Assembly: GCF_040147005.1 (NCBI RefSeq)
Contig: NZ_JAMSHO010000001.1
Coordinates: forward strand, 2,542,001-2,606,000
Source: Halomonas sp. H10-9-1
Lineage (GTDB): Bacteria > Pseudomonadota > Gammaproteobacteria > Pseudomonadales > Halomonadaceae
Length of the DNA stretch: 64,000 nucleotides
Direction: 5' to 3'
Both the position numbers and the translations under genes were made by a program. The notes beneath the pieces were generated by a model that was not told the origin of the DNA, ran no database searches, and was given only the letters and a program-made list of their open reading frames with translations. Positions 10,701-17,351 of this stretch are shown here, piece after piece (within the stretch, counting starts at the first letter, position 1; each line of letters starts with the position of its first letter).

Positions 10701-11354
10701 GAAGATGAGATTGCCCGTCACTTCGGCGGCGACGGTCACACGGTTCAGCCATGGGTCGCAAAGACACCGAACACCGAGCGCCAGCTCGATCGGCATGATC
10801 CTTATGGTGCCGCCACCGCACTCGACAGGCCTTTCCCATCGGATTGGACGCGAGAGCTGTTGGGGACAGTCGCGGATGATGAGGTAGTCCGCAGTTGGTC
10901 AATCGGCGGGAGAACAGCGTATCGCGCAGAAGCTTGGGGTGCTGAGGGCGGACGGGGTGAATACGCCTGGAGCGAGACTGGGTACCGCTTGTTCGTCGGT
11001 CGTGACGCATTGCTTTCCCTGCTCAAGGTGTCCGAGCGTAGTCTTGTCGTCGCACTCACGCTCCAGAAATACCATAAAGGGAAATCGAGCGGACGTGCCG
11101 GAGACTCCAGCGGCTTTACCCATCGGTCGCTGGTGGTTGTCATCGATGAACGTGGCCAGATTTGGTCGCCGCGAGGCCTCTCTCGACAAGCCAAGGGAGC
11201 TCTTGCGACGCTCGACCCCGATCAGCGACGCGATTTCTATCCGCGGTTCCGCGCAATCGCGGGCCTGCCCGATGAGCGGCGCCGTCGGCGCGACAACCTA
11301 CTGGATCTCGACGGCATTGACTTGGCGTTCATCAAGAATCCGAATGGAAGTTAA
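4776..11354 (+). CDS. Giant STAND NTPase with N-terminal predicted nuclease, Avs-like antiphage sensor
   Basis: The 2192-residue protein has three visible parts. Residues about 15-110 look like a PD-(D/E)XK or DUF4297/Cap4-type nuclease: E50, E66, D69 and the Q89-F-K91 signature after a predicted helix 'AGHAFHEAWAARSALELL'. Residues about 270-560 form a P-loop STAND NTPase with Walker A GGMGKT (301-306, K305) and Walker B LVLDAID (D401, D404). The remaining 1600 residues are helical and repeat-like, as in the sensor arm of Avs proteins, and end in a distinct domain with 'YLGWHALMLVAGELL'. By analogy, ligand binding by the C-terminal arm would oligomerise the NTPase and switch on DNA cleavage. 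No close family was identified. It stands alone, on the plus strand, next to abiE. The ATG at 4776 has only a weak ribosome site. Confidence 0.7.
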   Translation: MSDDDAGAAPITIDKVRASKAGHAFHEAWAARSALELLPPSTDLTAITLEGFDERDEQSLGTGAVEIADLVRYHGATDVARAHRVTVVQFKYSIASADTAVRAADLASTLAKFAATDAELRAMHGDDHVLAVVRYEFATNRPIHENLGKAIAAVVAGTQEAGDVARQAGQISEALKEYPHPFADLLRRMEMVGSKGSLIEAERAISTTLAAWSEPGDPDAEKRLLKLRNLIRIKAGPGSETDKRVDRVAVLAELEVEHEDRLYPTPDAFPEVEVVIQRDVLGDIATLAREAGLPLVVHAAGGMGKTVLMQGLADRLRADGPVVLFDGFGAGRWRDPADGRHLPERTLVHLANLMAGQGLCDILLPVADVTGLLRAFRRRLAQSVETARRTRSDACVSLVLDAIDHAGLAARETATSSFAHLLMRSISVEPIDGVRIVVSCRTERLALATGDTSHRPFTIPLFTDAEVRALVERRVPDASADEIAALLTRSGRNPRCLDNLIAAGRPFDPVSFPDAPGEPQDLLDVLLRKRLTEARETARARGASDADIDLLLTGIALLAPPVPIEELAAAHGLIAEQVESFAADLAPLLERTPHGLMFRDEPTETLIRSSYGASQAGRDRVIAALQERQLTSNYAARALPALLTSLRDADQLIQLAYDLRVPRGASQVSARDIRLSRITAAIALVGELKRRDDLLRLLLEASLVAAGHERSDRFLYQYPDLTAVAGDPEALRRLFATNVGWPGGKHAALALVNAFAGDRDEARRHARRSIDWHNWAAHSKRSARFSESSTTRQWDDIGFAYVEMLAGNDVRVAEFFARREDGVAFAKFSDLFDLLDRHQCSAHPPKTRVATRLLRCRLPSRALYAAALPFVGREPSHARRLVTALAAASSGTGKSEALAMASVLASALAIVLGMEKEAASILAGAALTPPSVYDYSSHYPSDRAIHVTVLAAGVRAALSRKRAALADIAPAEFIGLVPASARSRGAATFSRVLNQKLAAPKFDGTRHRRKRRNELDEEKRSNYSRALGSRILPMLNYAQDVADIIRPPNGKARDEMVAAAFDRLVHEVAQSSDYPYRDGKAYLARNGFRVIFDLADSLGALNAAMAKRMVEWAASAPGLFTPELTQAVARLSRLPQCHDAALLLAGHVERKIQLDTDVGSRISSYGDLARAAWRVSTEEAAAYFRRALDLAEAIGSDDFDRTNHLLELTGHYSGPELSPAAVHTLARILELNQNEDGKFPWTEYAKTMVPIAGRAMLATLARLDDRDAARLGLSLGPALTVLVRDSKLSVEAAVALFGLAAPVETWTWHISGFASEVIGRLPQERREWFFDLLLVEIDREDQLSPARETIEGLHDLAERSLPATSHARTRIEGLLTRLGPQSESRTVISPSTAMEPPVVFPVDLTDSDDIDRQILSEEIDQSGRRWPVRTLIDLAKRANSPAERLGFVRAVVEATAATLADKIHALDDYLEEWGRSSAAMRDALPDLGLRLATKHAAELASSSTDAWGNWRGLEQHFHADRAVLVEHVVAALRSTADSLGGNAWLALAARLASDVSASAIAEGLERFLANTDEKLPSEVGDGPWDARFTVPSDEATFVAGLVWARLGHPIAAMRWRAAHAVRRLVVAGRFDVIERLIERFGSASSLPFGDVKLPFYLMHAQLWLLIALARVAKDAASAFASHRAFFERIAFSAEFPHVVMRAFAIDVLRELAPALAPQEREALIAKLGLANRSPFPSAPRTDYREFRYAPRPDASPRPEDGFHLDYDFNKYQVERLCHVFACPGWEVEDRISAWVRRWDTTVRGMHDYPRGRSDDASWSSGYVPDRDPYGGYLGWHALMLVAGELLATRAVVGEDWGGDAWAAFLGEYTLSRSDGLWLADLTDPFPLDLTKEADMPMPESGERGTVREDSNLLAPLLGLLDGKAATDWLPVAGRWSIGRDTTVTLQSVLANAGDARAVVLTVLSAEAFFRWLPDDEDEIARHFGGDGHTVQPWVAKTPNTERQLDRHDPYGAATALDRPFPSDWTRELLGTVADDEVVRSWSIGGRTAYRAEAWGAEGGRGEYAWSETGYRLFVGRDALLSLLKVSERSLVVALTLQKYHKGKSSGRAGDSSGFTHRSLVVVIDERGQIWSPRGLSRQAKGALATLDPDQRRDFYPRFRAIAGLPDERRRRRDNLLDLDGIDLAFIKNPNGS

Positions 11355-11497
11355 CCGGCTCACTGCCGACCGATACTGAAATCCGGTCGTATGACCGCTG
11401 TGGCCGAGCAAGAGACGCCCTCGTGGCATCAGCCTGAACGACCGCGGTGGGTCGATTGGAGTCCCTCATTCCCGGCTCCAATCGCAAGTTGAACGAG

Positions 11498-11526
11498 TAA
11501 AAAACAGCGGCCCCCGAAGGGGCCGC
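11498..11526 (-). terminator. Rho-independent terminator of the helicase-end operon
   Basis: On the minus strand the sequence GCGGCCCC-TTCG-GGGGCCGC forms an 8-bp stem with a TTCG loop, followed by TG and six T. It lies 16 bases after the helicase stop codon and ends the long minus-strand ICE gene run. Confidence 0.9.
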
Positions 11527-11541
11527 GAAAGCTCGTCGAAC

Positions 11542-13812
11542 TCAATGCACCAACTGCCGAGCCAGTGCCACCTCCACCGAGTCGCCATCCTGGTTCAGGA
11601 CATCGAGCCCGGATTCAGGAACGTCGCCCGAGGTGGATTGCGACACCATGATCTTCCGGGCCATCAGCCCCAGGCAGGTCATCTGCGAGGAGTTGGCGTA
11701 GCCGAGGTAGATCACGCGCACCGGCTGCTTCTGGCCGATGCGCCAGGAGCGCCGGGCAGCCTGCTGCAACGAATACACGTTGTAGCCGGACTGGAGGAAC
11801 ACGATGGTCGGGAACTCCAGCAGATCCAGGCCGGTTTTCACCAGCTCGGGATTGGTGATGAGCACGTCGATGCCACGGTCCAACTGCTCGGCGATCCAGT
11901 CCTCACGGCGGGAGGCATCCACGCTCGCGCGCAGCACCGCCACCTTGAAGCCTTCCTGCTCCAGCAGCACCTTCAAACGCGACGTGGTGTCGCGCGTGCC
12001 GGTGTAGACCGAATAGACCAGGGTCTTGCGACCTTCTGCCTTCTCTTGCTTGCAGATCTCGATCAGCTCGCGCTCCTTGGGCATCACCTCCAGCTCGTTG
12101 AACTGAGCCGGAACGAACGCCAAGGTGTTGCGCGTGCGCGGATGCACCACTGTCTCCGACCGGAAGCAGCAGTCCGGCCAGGCCAGCAGCACGTTGAGGA
12201 CTACACCGAGCAGCGTCGTGTCGCGCTTCGCCAGGGCCTGCTTCAGCTCCTGGGTCAGCCGACCCGCCAGATCGCGGTAGGCCGCGGCTTGCGCCGTGTC
12301 CATCGCGACTTCGCGGAACTCCTCGTCGTAGGGCGGCAGCACGTTGCCACCGATGTCCTTCAGCTTGAGGAAGACTGTGAACGGCAGGACGCAACGCAGC
12401 ACGCCCTTGGGACCGAACCCCGGCGCCTTGACCGTTCGCACCGATACCTTGGTGCCCTTGGCCGTCTTGTGCGCCGTGCCGGTGCTCTCGGAATAGATGT
12501 CCTTGAGCACGCCGTGATCGCGCATGAACGCCATCGCGGCCGAGGTCATGCTGCCGCTCTTCGTCGGCCGGTAGCCGTCTTCTATCATCCGCCCCGGCAG
12601 GGCTCGGAACAGCAGGTGGAACAGGTCGTCGCCGTAGCCGCCCATCAGTGTGCCGGTGAGCAATAGCGTCTTGCGCGCCTTGGCCGCCAACACCCCCATG
12701 GCCTGGCCCTGAGCGGAGCCGCCGTTCTTGTACTCGTGCGCCTCGTCGGCGATGAGCAGGTCGAACGTGCCTTGGGGAAGCTGCCTCTTGATGAACTCGG
12801 AAGGCTGGTAGCCGCCCTCGCCGAAGCCGAACTCCATGTTGGCCATCGCGCGTTCCATGCGATGGGCTTGCCGGTCCGAGAAGACCAGCTCGCCGTTGCC
12901 ATCCATCAGGTTGATGAACTCGTGGATGTTGTCCCCGAGCATCGACGCAAGGAAAGCGTCGCCGAACTTCTGCATCAGCTTCTGCGCGGTGACTTCCCCG
13001 ATGGTTGGAATACGCTTCAGCGCCTTGAGCACGGTCGAGGACTGGTCGCTGGCGGACAGGCCTCTGGGACGGATCAAGGACCACAGCGGTGCATGGCAGT
13101 GGCTGCACTTGCGGCGGGACTCTTCGGCTTCGAGTTCGACCGGGTTGATCGGCTCGCCGTCGAGGTCGGTGATGACATGCCCGCAATCCGGGCAGCCCCC
13201 CACGTCGCCGTGAGGAGTGCGCCGTCGAACGAAGACAGGTTTCCAGTGGAACCCCATCCGCATCCGCACGCGGCCCAGGACGAAGAACTCCTGGCCCTGG
13301 GCCGGCACGCCCAACTGCTCGCGCAGTTTCAGCAGCTTGACCAGCGTGTCCGGGCCATTGAGCACCCAGACCTTGGCACCGGCCACCGTCTCCTGGATTT
13401 CGCGCCGCCACTTGTAGACCAGGTGGGGTGGCGAGAGCACCAGGGTGCGGCGGTAGCCTTCGGCGTTGAGCACGGCGGCGGTGGCAATACCCACCGTCGT
13501 CTTGCCGCAGCCCATCTCGCCGTTGACGATCGCGGCGCGTTCGCCGCGGTCGACCAGCAGCTCGGTGACGGCATGGACCACATCGGCTTGCGCGGGGAAC
13601 AGCTTGCGCTTAAGCGCGGCGAGGATAAGTTGCCGATGCACCCGCACCTGGCCGGTGTAGACCGGCGGATTGGCACGGTTGAGCGAATCGAGCAACTCGT
13701 CGCCGAACTCCGTTACGAAGTCCTGCAGGCTGAGCGTGAGGGGTGAAGCGGCCGCTTCGAGCAGGTCGCCCTGCACAGCGGTTTCGGGAACGGTTTCGAG
13801 ATCGAGGGACAT
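11542..13812 (-). CDS. SF2 (SNF2-like) DEAH helicase of the ICE
   Basis: The 756-residue protein is a superfamily 2 DNA helicase or translocase. Motif I is GEMGCGKTT (about residues 97-105) and motif II is ADEAHEYKN. The helicase C domain ends with the motif VI segment 'QQAARRSWRIGQKQPVRVIYLGY', typical of SNF2-like proteins. Between the two halves lies a zinc-binding insertion with CPDCGH and CSHCHA pairs. The substrate is unknown; a role in ICE DNA processing during transfer or replication is inferred from its conserved place in the element. The start is taken at 13812 (MSLDLET) with GGAG upstream, rather than the in-frame ATG six codons earlier. It is the last gene of the minus-strand run. 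Confidence 0.85.
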   Translation of the reverse strand: MSLDLETVPETAVQGDLLEAAASPLTLSLQDFVTEFGDELLDSLNRANPPVYTGQVRVHRQLILAALKRKLFPAQADVVHAVTELLVDRGERAAIVNGEMGCGKTTVGIATAAVLNAEGYRRTLVLSPPHLVYKWRREIQETVAGAKVWVLNGPDTLVKLLKLREQLGVPAQGQEFFVLGRVRMRMGFHWKPVFVRRRTPHGDVGGCPDCGHVITDLDGEPINPVELEAEESRRKCSHCHAPLWSLIRPRGLSASDQSSTVLKALKRIPTIGEVTAQKLMQKFGDAFLASMLGDNIHEFINLMDGNGELVFSDRQAHRMERAMANMEFGFGEGGYQPSEFIKRQLPQGTFDLLIADEAHEYKNGGSAQGQAMGVLAAKARKTLLLTGTLMGGYGDDLFHLLFRALPGRMIEDGYRPTKSGSMTSAAMAFMRDHGVLKDIYSESTGTAHKTAKGTKVSVRTVKAPGFGPKGVLRCVLPFTVFLKLKDIGGNVLPPYDEEFREVAMDTAQAAAYRDLAGRLTQELKQALAKRDTTLLGVVLNVLLAWPDCCFRSETVVHPRTRNTLAFVPAQFNELEVMPKERELIEICKQEKAEGRKTLVYSVYTGTRDTTSRLKVLLEQEGFKVAVLRASVDASRREDWIAEQLDRGIDVLITNPELVKTGLDLLEFPTIVFLQSGYNVYSLQQAARRSWRIGQKQPVRVIYLGYANSSQMTCLGLMARKIMVSQSTSGDVPESGLDVLNQDGDSVEVALARQLVH

Positions 13813-13831
13813 GGTGATGCTCCAAGGCAAT

Positions 13832-13870
13832 GGGGCATGTCACCTCCCTCACGGGGCGGTGACATGCCCC
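13832..13870 (-). promoter_or_regulatory. Hairpin upstream of the helicase start
   Basis: A perfect 13-bp stem (GGGGCATGTCACC and its complement) encloses a 13-base loop, 20 bases before the start codon. It is one of a series of such hairpins in this operon. Confidence 0.5.
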
Positions 13871-13912
13871 TGGGTGGGAAGAATGAAGCGGCGCGAGACC
13901 GCGGGATGCGGA

Positions 13913-14218
13913 TCAGTATTCGCTGGGCAGCAGCAGCGTGGTGACGCTGCGATCCCATTCAGTGATGATCCAGAGCTTCAGGTCGCGCGTGACCTGGTAG
14001 GACGAGAACAGACGATCCTCACCGGACTTCAGCGCGGCGTCGTTCTGCCGTCGATCGCTGTCGTCCAGGTCGCCCCAATCGCCATGAAGATGGCGGCGCA
14101 GGTACGGCGAGGGGTTGAGCCGGCCCTGTCGGACCAGCTCGTCGACGCCGGCGGTCATGACCACCTGCCCTGGCGAAAAGCGTGCTTGTGACGCGAGGTT
14201 GAGGACTGCGAGTGCCAT
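13913..14218 (-). CDS. Conserved ICE/plasmid protein of unknown function
   Basis: The 101-residue protein MALAVLNLASQARFSPGQ... belongs to a family seen on ICEs and plasmids and sometimes misnamed a type I restriction subunit. Visible features are a central 'LRRHLHGDWGDLDDSDRRQND' segment and the C-terminal 'LKLWIITEWDRSVTTLLLPSEY', which look like a small folded domain without a membrane segment. The start at 14218 has AGAAGGAG at the right distance; an upstream ATG 12 codons earlier is less likely. It lies between the helicase and a methyltransferase-like gene in one run. The function is unknown. Confidence 0.7.
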   Translation of the reverse strand: MALAVLNLASQARFSPGQVVMTAGVDELVRQGRLNPSPYLRRHLHGDWGDLDDSDRRQNDAALKSGEDRLFSSYQVTRDLKLWIITEWDRSVTTLLLPSEY

Positions 14219-14241
14219 GGTGGTTTCTCCTTCTGGAAGAA

Positions 14242-14276
14242 GGGGCCACGGCACCCCATCGGGGCAACGTGACCCC
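14242..14276 (-). promoter_or_regulatory. Hairpin upstream of the 14218 start
   Basis: GGGG and CACG pair with CGTG and CCCC across one mismatch, around an inner CCCC/GGGG stem with a 3-base loop. It lies 24 bases before the start codon. Confidence 0.4.
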
Positions 14277-14319
14277 GGTGGGTGGATGAAAGCGACGGCG
14301 AACCGTCAGGGAACAGCGA

Positions 14320-15429
14320 TCAGCGGATGGTCAGCACTTCGCCCCACGTAGGCGAGCCCAGCGTCAAGTCCCATGCACGAATGACCGGCACGAACTTGTC
14401 GGTGAGGATGCGCGTCTCGGCCACGGAGCCGTCGTCGCGTTCGGTGTATTCCGTCTGGAGGGTCTTCTCCTTGTGGGTATCACCTTTGACGACGAGCACG
14501 CGCCCGCTCTTGGACTTCACTACGCCAGAGATCGCGCCTGCGGCCAAGGCCAAGGCGAGATGCCAGTGCGACAAGGCCCGCGCGGGCGGACGCAGCGATT
14601 GCTGCGCGGCGCCCAGGTGCGTATCGAGCGCCGGCCAGAGACCTTGCAGCCGGCCGACTTCATCGGCGAACTGCTCGGGCTCCATCGTCACGCGATAGAA
14701 GTGCTCCGGCTCGGCCGGGCTGGCAGGGACGGTGTACGGCAGGAACGGCCATTCGAGCGGCAGCTCCTCGGCTTCGGCGTCGCCCTGTCCGATCTGCAGC
14801 AGCAGACCACGCACGGCCTTGACCGACTCCGACGCCTGGTCGCGCTGACGAATCCTGCGGCCGAAGATCACCACCTGCTTGAACTGCGTTTCCACCGCAC
14901 GGTAGATGCGTAGGTCGGCGAAGTGGCGCGTCAGCCATCCGACCAGCTCGGGGTCGAGCACGTAGGACGGCACGATGAAGATCAGCACGCCGTCGTACTG
15001 CAGCAGCGGCAGCGCGCGCTGATAGAAGAGCTTTTCCAGCCGCGCACGGCCCTGGCCCTGATAGCCGATGTTGCCGTTCACGTCCTTGCTCAGGTCGCCA
15101 TACGGCGGGTTCAGCCACAGCAGCCCGAAGGACTGGCGCGAGATCAGTGTGTCCATCAGGTCACCGTGGATGCAGCGATCGACCAGTTGCCGTGCGTGGC
15201 GGGCACGCTCAGCGTCGTACTCGACGGCGAAGGCCTGGACCTGCTCGCGCCCGAGGGCGTGGGCGGCTTCGGCAATCGCCACGCCTTCGCCGGCGCAGGG
15301 ATCGAGGATGGACATGGAGCCGGGAGACGGCGCCAGTGCGGACAAGGCCCGCTCCAGCGTCGGCTCGTCGGTGGGGAAGTAGCCGTTACGGATGAAATTG
15401 CGCGCCAGGCGCGGAAACATGAGTGCCAT
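14320..15429 (-). CDS. DUF6094-type SAM-dependent methyltransferase (N6-adenine type motifs)
   Basis: The 369-residue protein has a class I methyltransferase fold: motif I DPCAGEG (residues 43-49), which holds S-adenosylmethionine, an acidic loop 'AVEYDAERA', and the catalytic NPPY at 107-110 (LLWLNPPYGD) typical of DNA adenine and related amino methyltransferases. There is no clear DNA-recognition domain. In ICEs such proteins are thought to modify element DNA and help it evade host restriction; that role is inferred. The start at 15429 follows a GGAG; the 137-codon open frame upstream of it is Arg/Ala-rich shadow sequence. It belongs to the same minus-strand run as the helicase. Confidence 0.75.
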   Translation of the reverse strand: MALMFPRLARNFIRNGYFPTDEPTLERALSALAPSPGSMSILDPCAGEGVAIAEAAHALGREQVQAFAVEYDAERARHARQLVDRCIHGDLMDTLISRQSFGLLWLNPPYGDLSKDVNGNIGYQGQGRARLEKLFYQRALPLLQYDGVLIFIVPSYVLDPELVGWLTRHFADLRIYRAVETQFKQVVIFGRRIRQRDQASESVKAVRGLLLQIGQGDAEAEELPLEWPFLPYTVPASPAEPEHFYRVTMEPEQFADEVGRLQGLWPALDTHLGAAQQSLRPPARALSHWHLALALAAGAISGVVKSKSGRVLVVKGDTHKEKTLQTEYTERDDGSVAETRILTDKFVPVIRAWDLTLGSPTWGEVLTIR

Positions 15430-15460
15430 GGATTTCTCCTGATGATGGATGAGGGAAGGC

Positions 15461-15483
15461 GGGCACGCGCGGCGCGCATGCCC
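15461..15483 (-). promoter_or_regulatory. Hairpin upstream of the methyltransferase start
   Basis: GGGCA and TGCCC close a GC-rich stem of about 10 bp with a 3-base loop, 32 bases before the start codon. Confidence 0.45.
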
Positions 15484-15494
15484 GTGGGGATGGC

Positions 15495-16145
15495 TCACGC
15501 CACACGCCGAAGCGGTGCGTTCGCGGCCAGTTCGTACTGCGTGGCGCCAAGGGTGCCGTTGCGGATCAGCTCGCCCAACGCCTTCGTCAGCGCCGGGACA
15601 TCGAGGGCCAGCCGATGGCCTTCCAGCGGCCCGAGGGCCAAGGGAAGACCGGTCAGCATCCGCCGTGTCTGCAACAGCTCCAGCACGGTGTCGCGCCAGT
15701 GGTCGAGCAGTGGCAGCGGGCAGGTGTCCTGCACCAGCGTCCACAGCCGGTCGAGCCGGTGAGCGGAATCCCTGGGCAGAAGCGCCAGCGCGCTGGCGTT
15801 GGCCTTGTCTGGCTTCACGCAGCGACGATCGAACAGCCACACGTTCGTCAGCGAACCGAACAGCGTTCGCCGATAGGCGCGGGTGATGCGCTTTTCCAGG
15901 TTCTCGACGTTGCCGACGAAGACCGAGATGGATGCGCCCTGCTCGGTGATGACGTGGAACTGATCCAGTCCCTGTTCATCCCGGCCGAGGGTCAGGCGGG
16001 CGAGGAACTCCTGAACGGCGGTGTCGCGCGCCCAGATCGAGAGAAAGACGAGATTGCCCTGCTCGTCACCGACGCAACCGTCGGCCATGAGGTCGGGGCA
16101 TTCGTCGATGCGGTACAGCGGTTTCGCGGAAGAAGGTGCAGGCAT
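15495..16145 (-). CDS. Conserved ICE protein of unknown function
   Basis: The 216-residue protein (MPAPSSAKPLYRIDECPDLMADGCV...) is soluble, with no signal or membrane segment. The N-terminal half 'VGDEQGNLVFLSIWARDTAVQEFLARLTLG' looks like an alpha/beta domain; the C-terminal part is mostly helical (HWRDTVLELLQTRRMLTG). I do not recognise a catalytic motif. The start at 16145 has AGAGGA at a good distance, while the earlier in-frame ATG at 16175 has none. It sits in the ICE core operon between a methyltransferase-like gene and another small unknown gene, which suggests a maintenance or transfer role without saying what it does. Confidence 0.65.
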   Translation of the reverse strand: MPAPSSAKPLYRIDECPDLMADGCVGDEQGNLVFLSIWARDTAVQEFLARLTLGRDEQGLDQFHVITEQGASISVFVGNVENLEKRITRAYRRTLFGSLTNVWLFDRRCVKPDKANASALALLPRDSAHRLDRLWTLVQDTCPLPLLDHWRDTVLELLQTRRMLTGLPLALGPLEGHRLALDVPALTKALGELIRNGTLGATQYELAANAPLRRVA

Positions 16146-16172
16146 GGTGATGTCCTCTTGGAAATGAAGGAG

Positions 16173-16208
16173 CAACCACAGCCCGCGGGGCCGTGCTCGC
16201 CCCGGTTG
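16173..16208 (-). promoter_or_regulatory. Hairpin upstream of the 16145 start
   Basis: An outer CAACC/GGTTG pair encloses a GGGGC/GCCCC stem. It lies 28 bases before the start codon. Confidence 0.4.
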
Positions 16209-16229
16209 GGTGAAGGAAGATGCGTGCCG

Positions 16230-16595
16230 CTAGACAGCGCGCCCCGCGTGGAAGCGGTGAACCCGCTCGCGCCACTCGGGGCTTTGCACCGGCGCCATGT
16301 CGAGATAGCGCAGCGGGCACGAGTAGTAGTACGGATGCACGGACTCATCGAGGGACTTGTAGCCCCAATCGCCGCCCGAGCTTTCCAGCAGATGGCAGCC
16401 GATGTAGCAGACGGACTCACCGGCCACGAGGCCCATGACGCCCGCCTGCCTGGCGGTGACGCGAACCACGGTCCACAGAACGTCGCCGTCCAGCGTGTGG
16501 TCGATGACTTCGCAGCAAGCGTGTTCGGACGCCTGCGGAGCGATCAGCTCGCGGATCAACTGATCGCGCGTCTGACGAACGAAGGTCCAGCCCAT
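16230..16595 (-). CDS. Conserved ICE protein of unknown function
   Basis: The 121-residue protein begins MGWTFVRQTRDQLIREL and contains 'GDVLWTVVRVTARQAGVMGLVAGESVCYIGCHLLESSGG', then 'WGYKSLDESVHPYYYSCPLRYLDMAP' and 'WRERVHRFH'. Several aromatic residues and two cysteines are conserved-looking, but no known motif was recognised. The start at 16595 is preceded by AAGGAG. The long frame upstream of it is out of keeping with the protein and is treated as shadow. The neighbours are DUF3275 upstream and an unknown ICE gene downstream. Confidence 0.65.
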   Translation of the reverse strand: MGWTFVRQTRDQLIRELIAPQASEHACCEVIDHTLDGDVLWTVVRVTARQAGVMGLVAGESVCYIGCHLLESSGGDWGYKSLDESVHPYYYSCPLRYLDMAPVQSPEWRERVHRFHAGRAV

Positions 16596-16616
16596 GAGGG
16601 TCTCCTTGAAGCAAAG

Positions 16617-16650
16617 GCCGGAGCCCTCCCCGTCGGGGGAGAACCCCGGC
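16617..16650 (-). promoter_or_regulatory. Hairpin upstream of the 16595 start
   Basis: The outer stem GCCGG/CCGGC and inner stem CTCCCC/GGGGAG with a 4-base loop end 22 bases before the start codon. Confidence 0.45.
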
Positions 16651-16684
16651 GGGTGGCGGAATGCCGCGTAAGGCGGCGGATGGA

Positions 16685-17296
16685 TCAGGCAGCTTTGAGG
16701 TGCCAGTCCTGGGACAACGGAGCGAACTCGTAGCCCAGCTTGTCGAGACGGTCGCGCTGCTGACGCAGCACACGACGATCCACGGTCGCATCGAGCTTCA
16801 CGGTCTCGCCCAGGGGCCACAAGGCACCGAACAGCGCCGCGTCGTCTGCCTCGGCCGAGGCCGCAGCGGACACGGGAGCCGGTTCGCTGCCGAACGGCGT
16901 GGTATCGACCAGGGGATCACGCGGACTGCGCGGCTTCGCCTTCGGCTTGGCCGGGGGCGTTGCCGGCACGGGCGCCTGCGCCTCCTCGTCGACCGGATCG
17001 ACTTCCTGCGGACTCAGCCGGCGGGCTTCGTCGCGGCTCAGGGCGTCGATGTTGGACAGTGTCATCCCGCCCAGATGGGCGCGGATCTCGATGACCATGC
17101 GGCCGTTGGCGTTGTACGTGGAGGGGCGAATCTCGACGATGACGAAATCACCGTCGTACTTGCCCTCGCGGTACTGATCGAGTTCGGCGTTCTTCACGAC
17201 GAACTCGCCGATCGAGGTCGCCAGGCGGCCGACGTTGAAGTCGCCGTTCCTGCCGTGGATGGTCTTGATGGCCAGTTGGCCGGGGATGGTGATCAT
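16685..17296 (-). CDS. DUF3275 family ICE protein
   Basis: The 203-residue protein starts MITIPGQLAIKTIHGRNGDFNVG and continues 'GEFVVKNAELDQYREGKYDGDFVIVEIRP', the N-terminal pattern of DUF3275. This domain (about 1-90) is followed by a proline- and alanine-rich linker (about 105-150) and a C-terminal helical piece 'LDATVDRRVLRQQRDRLDKLGYEFAPLSQDWHLKAA'. The family is tied to ICEs; its biochemical role is unknown, though the N-terminal part looks like a small beta-rich binding domain. The start follows CAGGAG. It is adjacent to the DUF3577 protein, which has the same layout (compact N-terminal domain plus low-complexity tail), so the two may act together. Confidence 0.75.
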   Translation of the reverse strand: MITIPGQLAIKTIHGRNGDFNVGRLATSIGEFVVKNAELDQYREGKYDGDFVIVEIRPSTYNANGRMVIEIRAHLGGMTLSNIDALSRDEARRLSPQEVDPVDEEAQAPVPATPPAKPKAKPRSPRDPLVDTTPFGSEPAPVSAAASAEADDAALFGALWPLGETVKLDATVDRRVLRQQRDRLDKLGYEFAPLSQDWHLKAA

Positions 17297-17323
17297 GAAG
17301 GTCTCCTGCTGACGAAGAGAAGA

Positions 17324-17347
17324 CAAGGCCCCGGGGATGGGGCCTTG
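17324..17347 (-). promoter_or_regulatory. Hairpin upstream of the DUF3275 start
   Basis: A perfect 9-bp stem CAAGGCCCC/GGGGCCTTG with a 6-base loop lies 28 bases before the start. It could also end some transcripts of the gene upstream, but no T run follows. Confidence 0.5.
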
Positions 17348-17351
17348 CGGA

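Noticed and set aside
14320..15840. Long 506-codon frame as the start of the methyltransferase
   Set aside because: The first 137 codons are Arg/Ala/Pro-rich shadow of the neighbouring gene; the true start at 15429 has a ribosome site.
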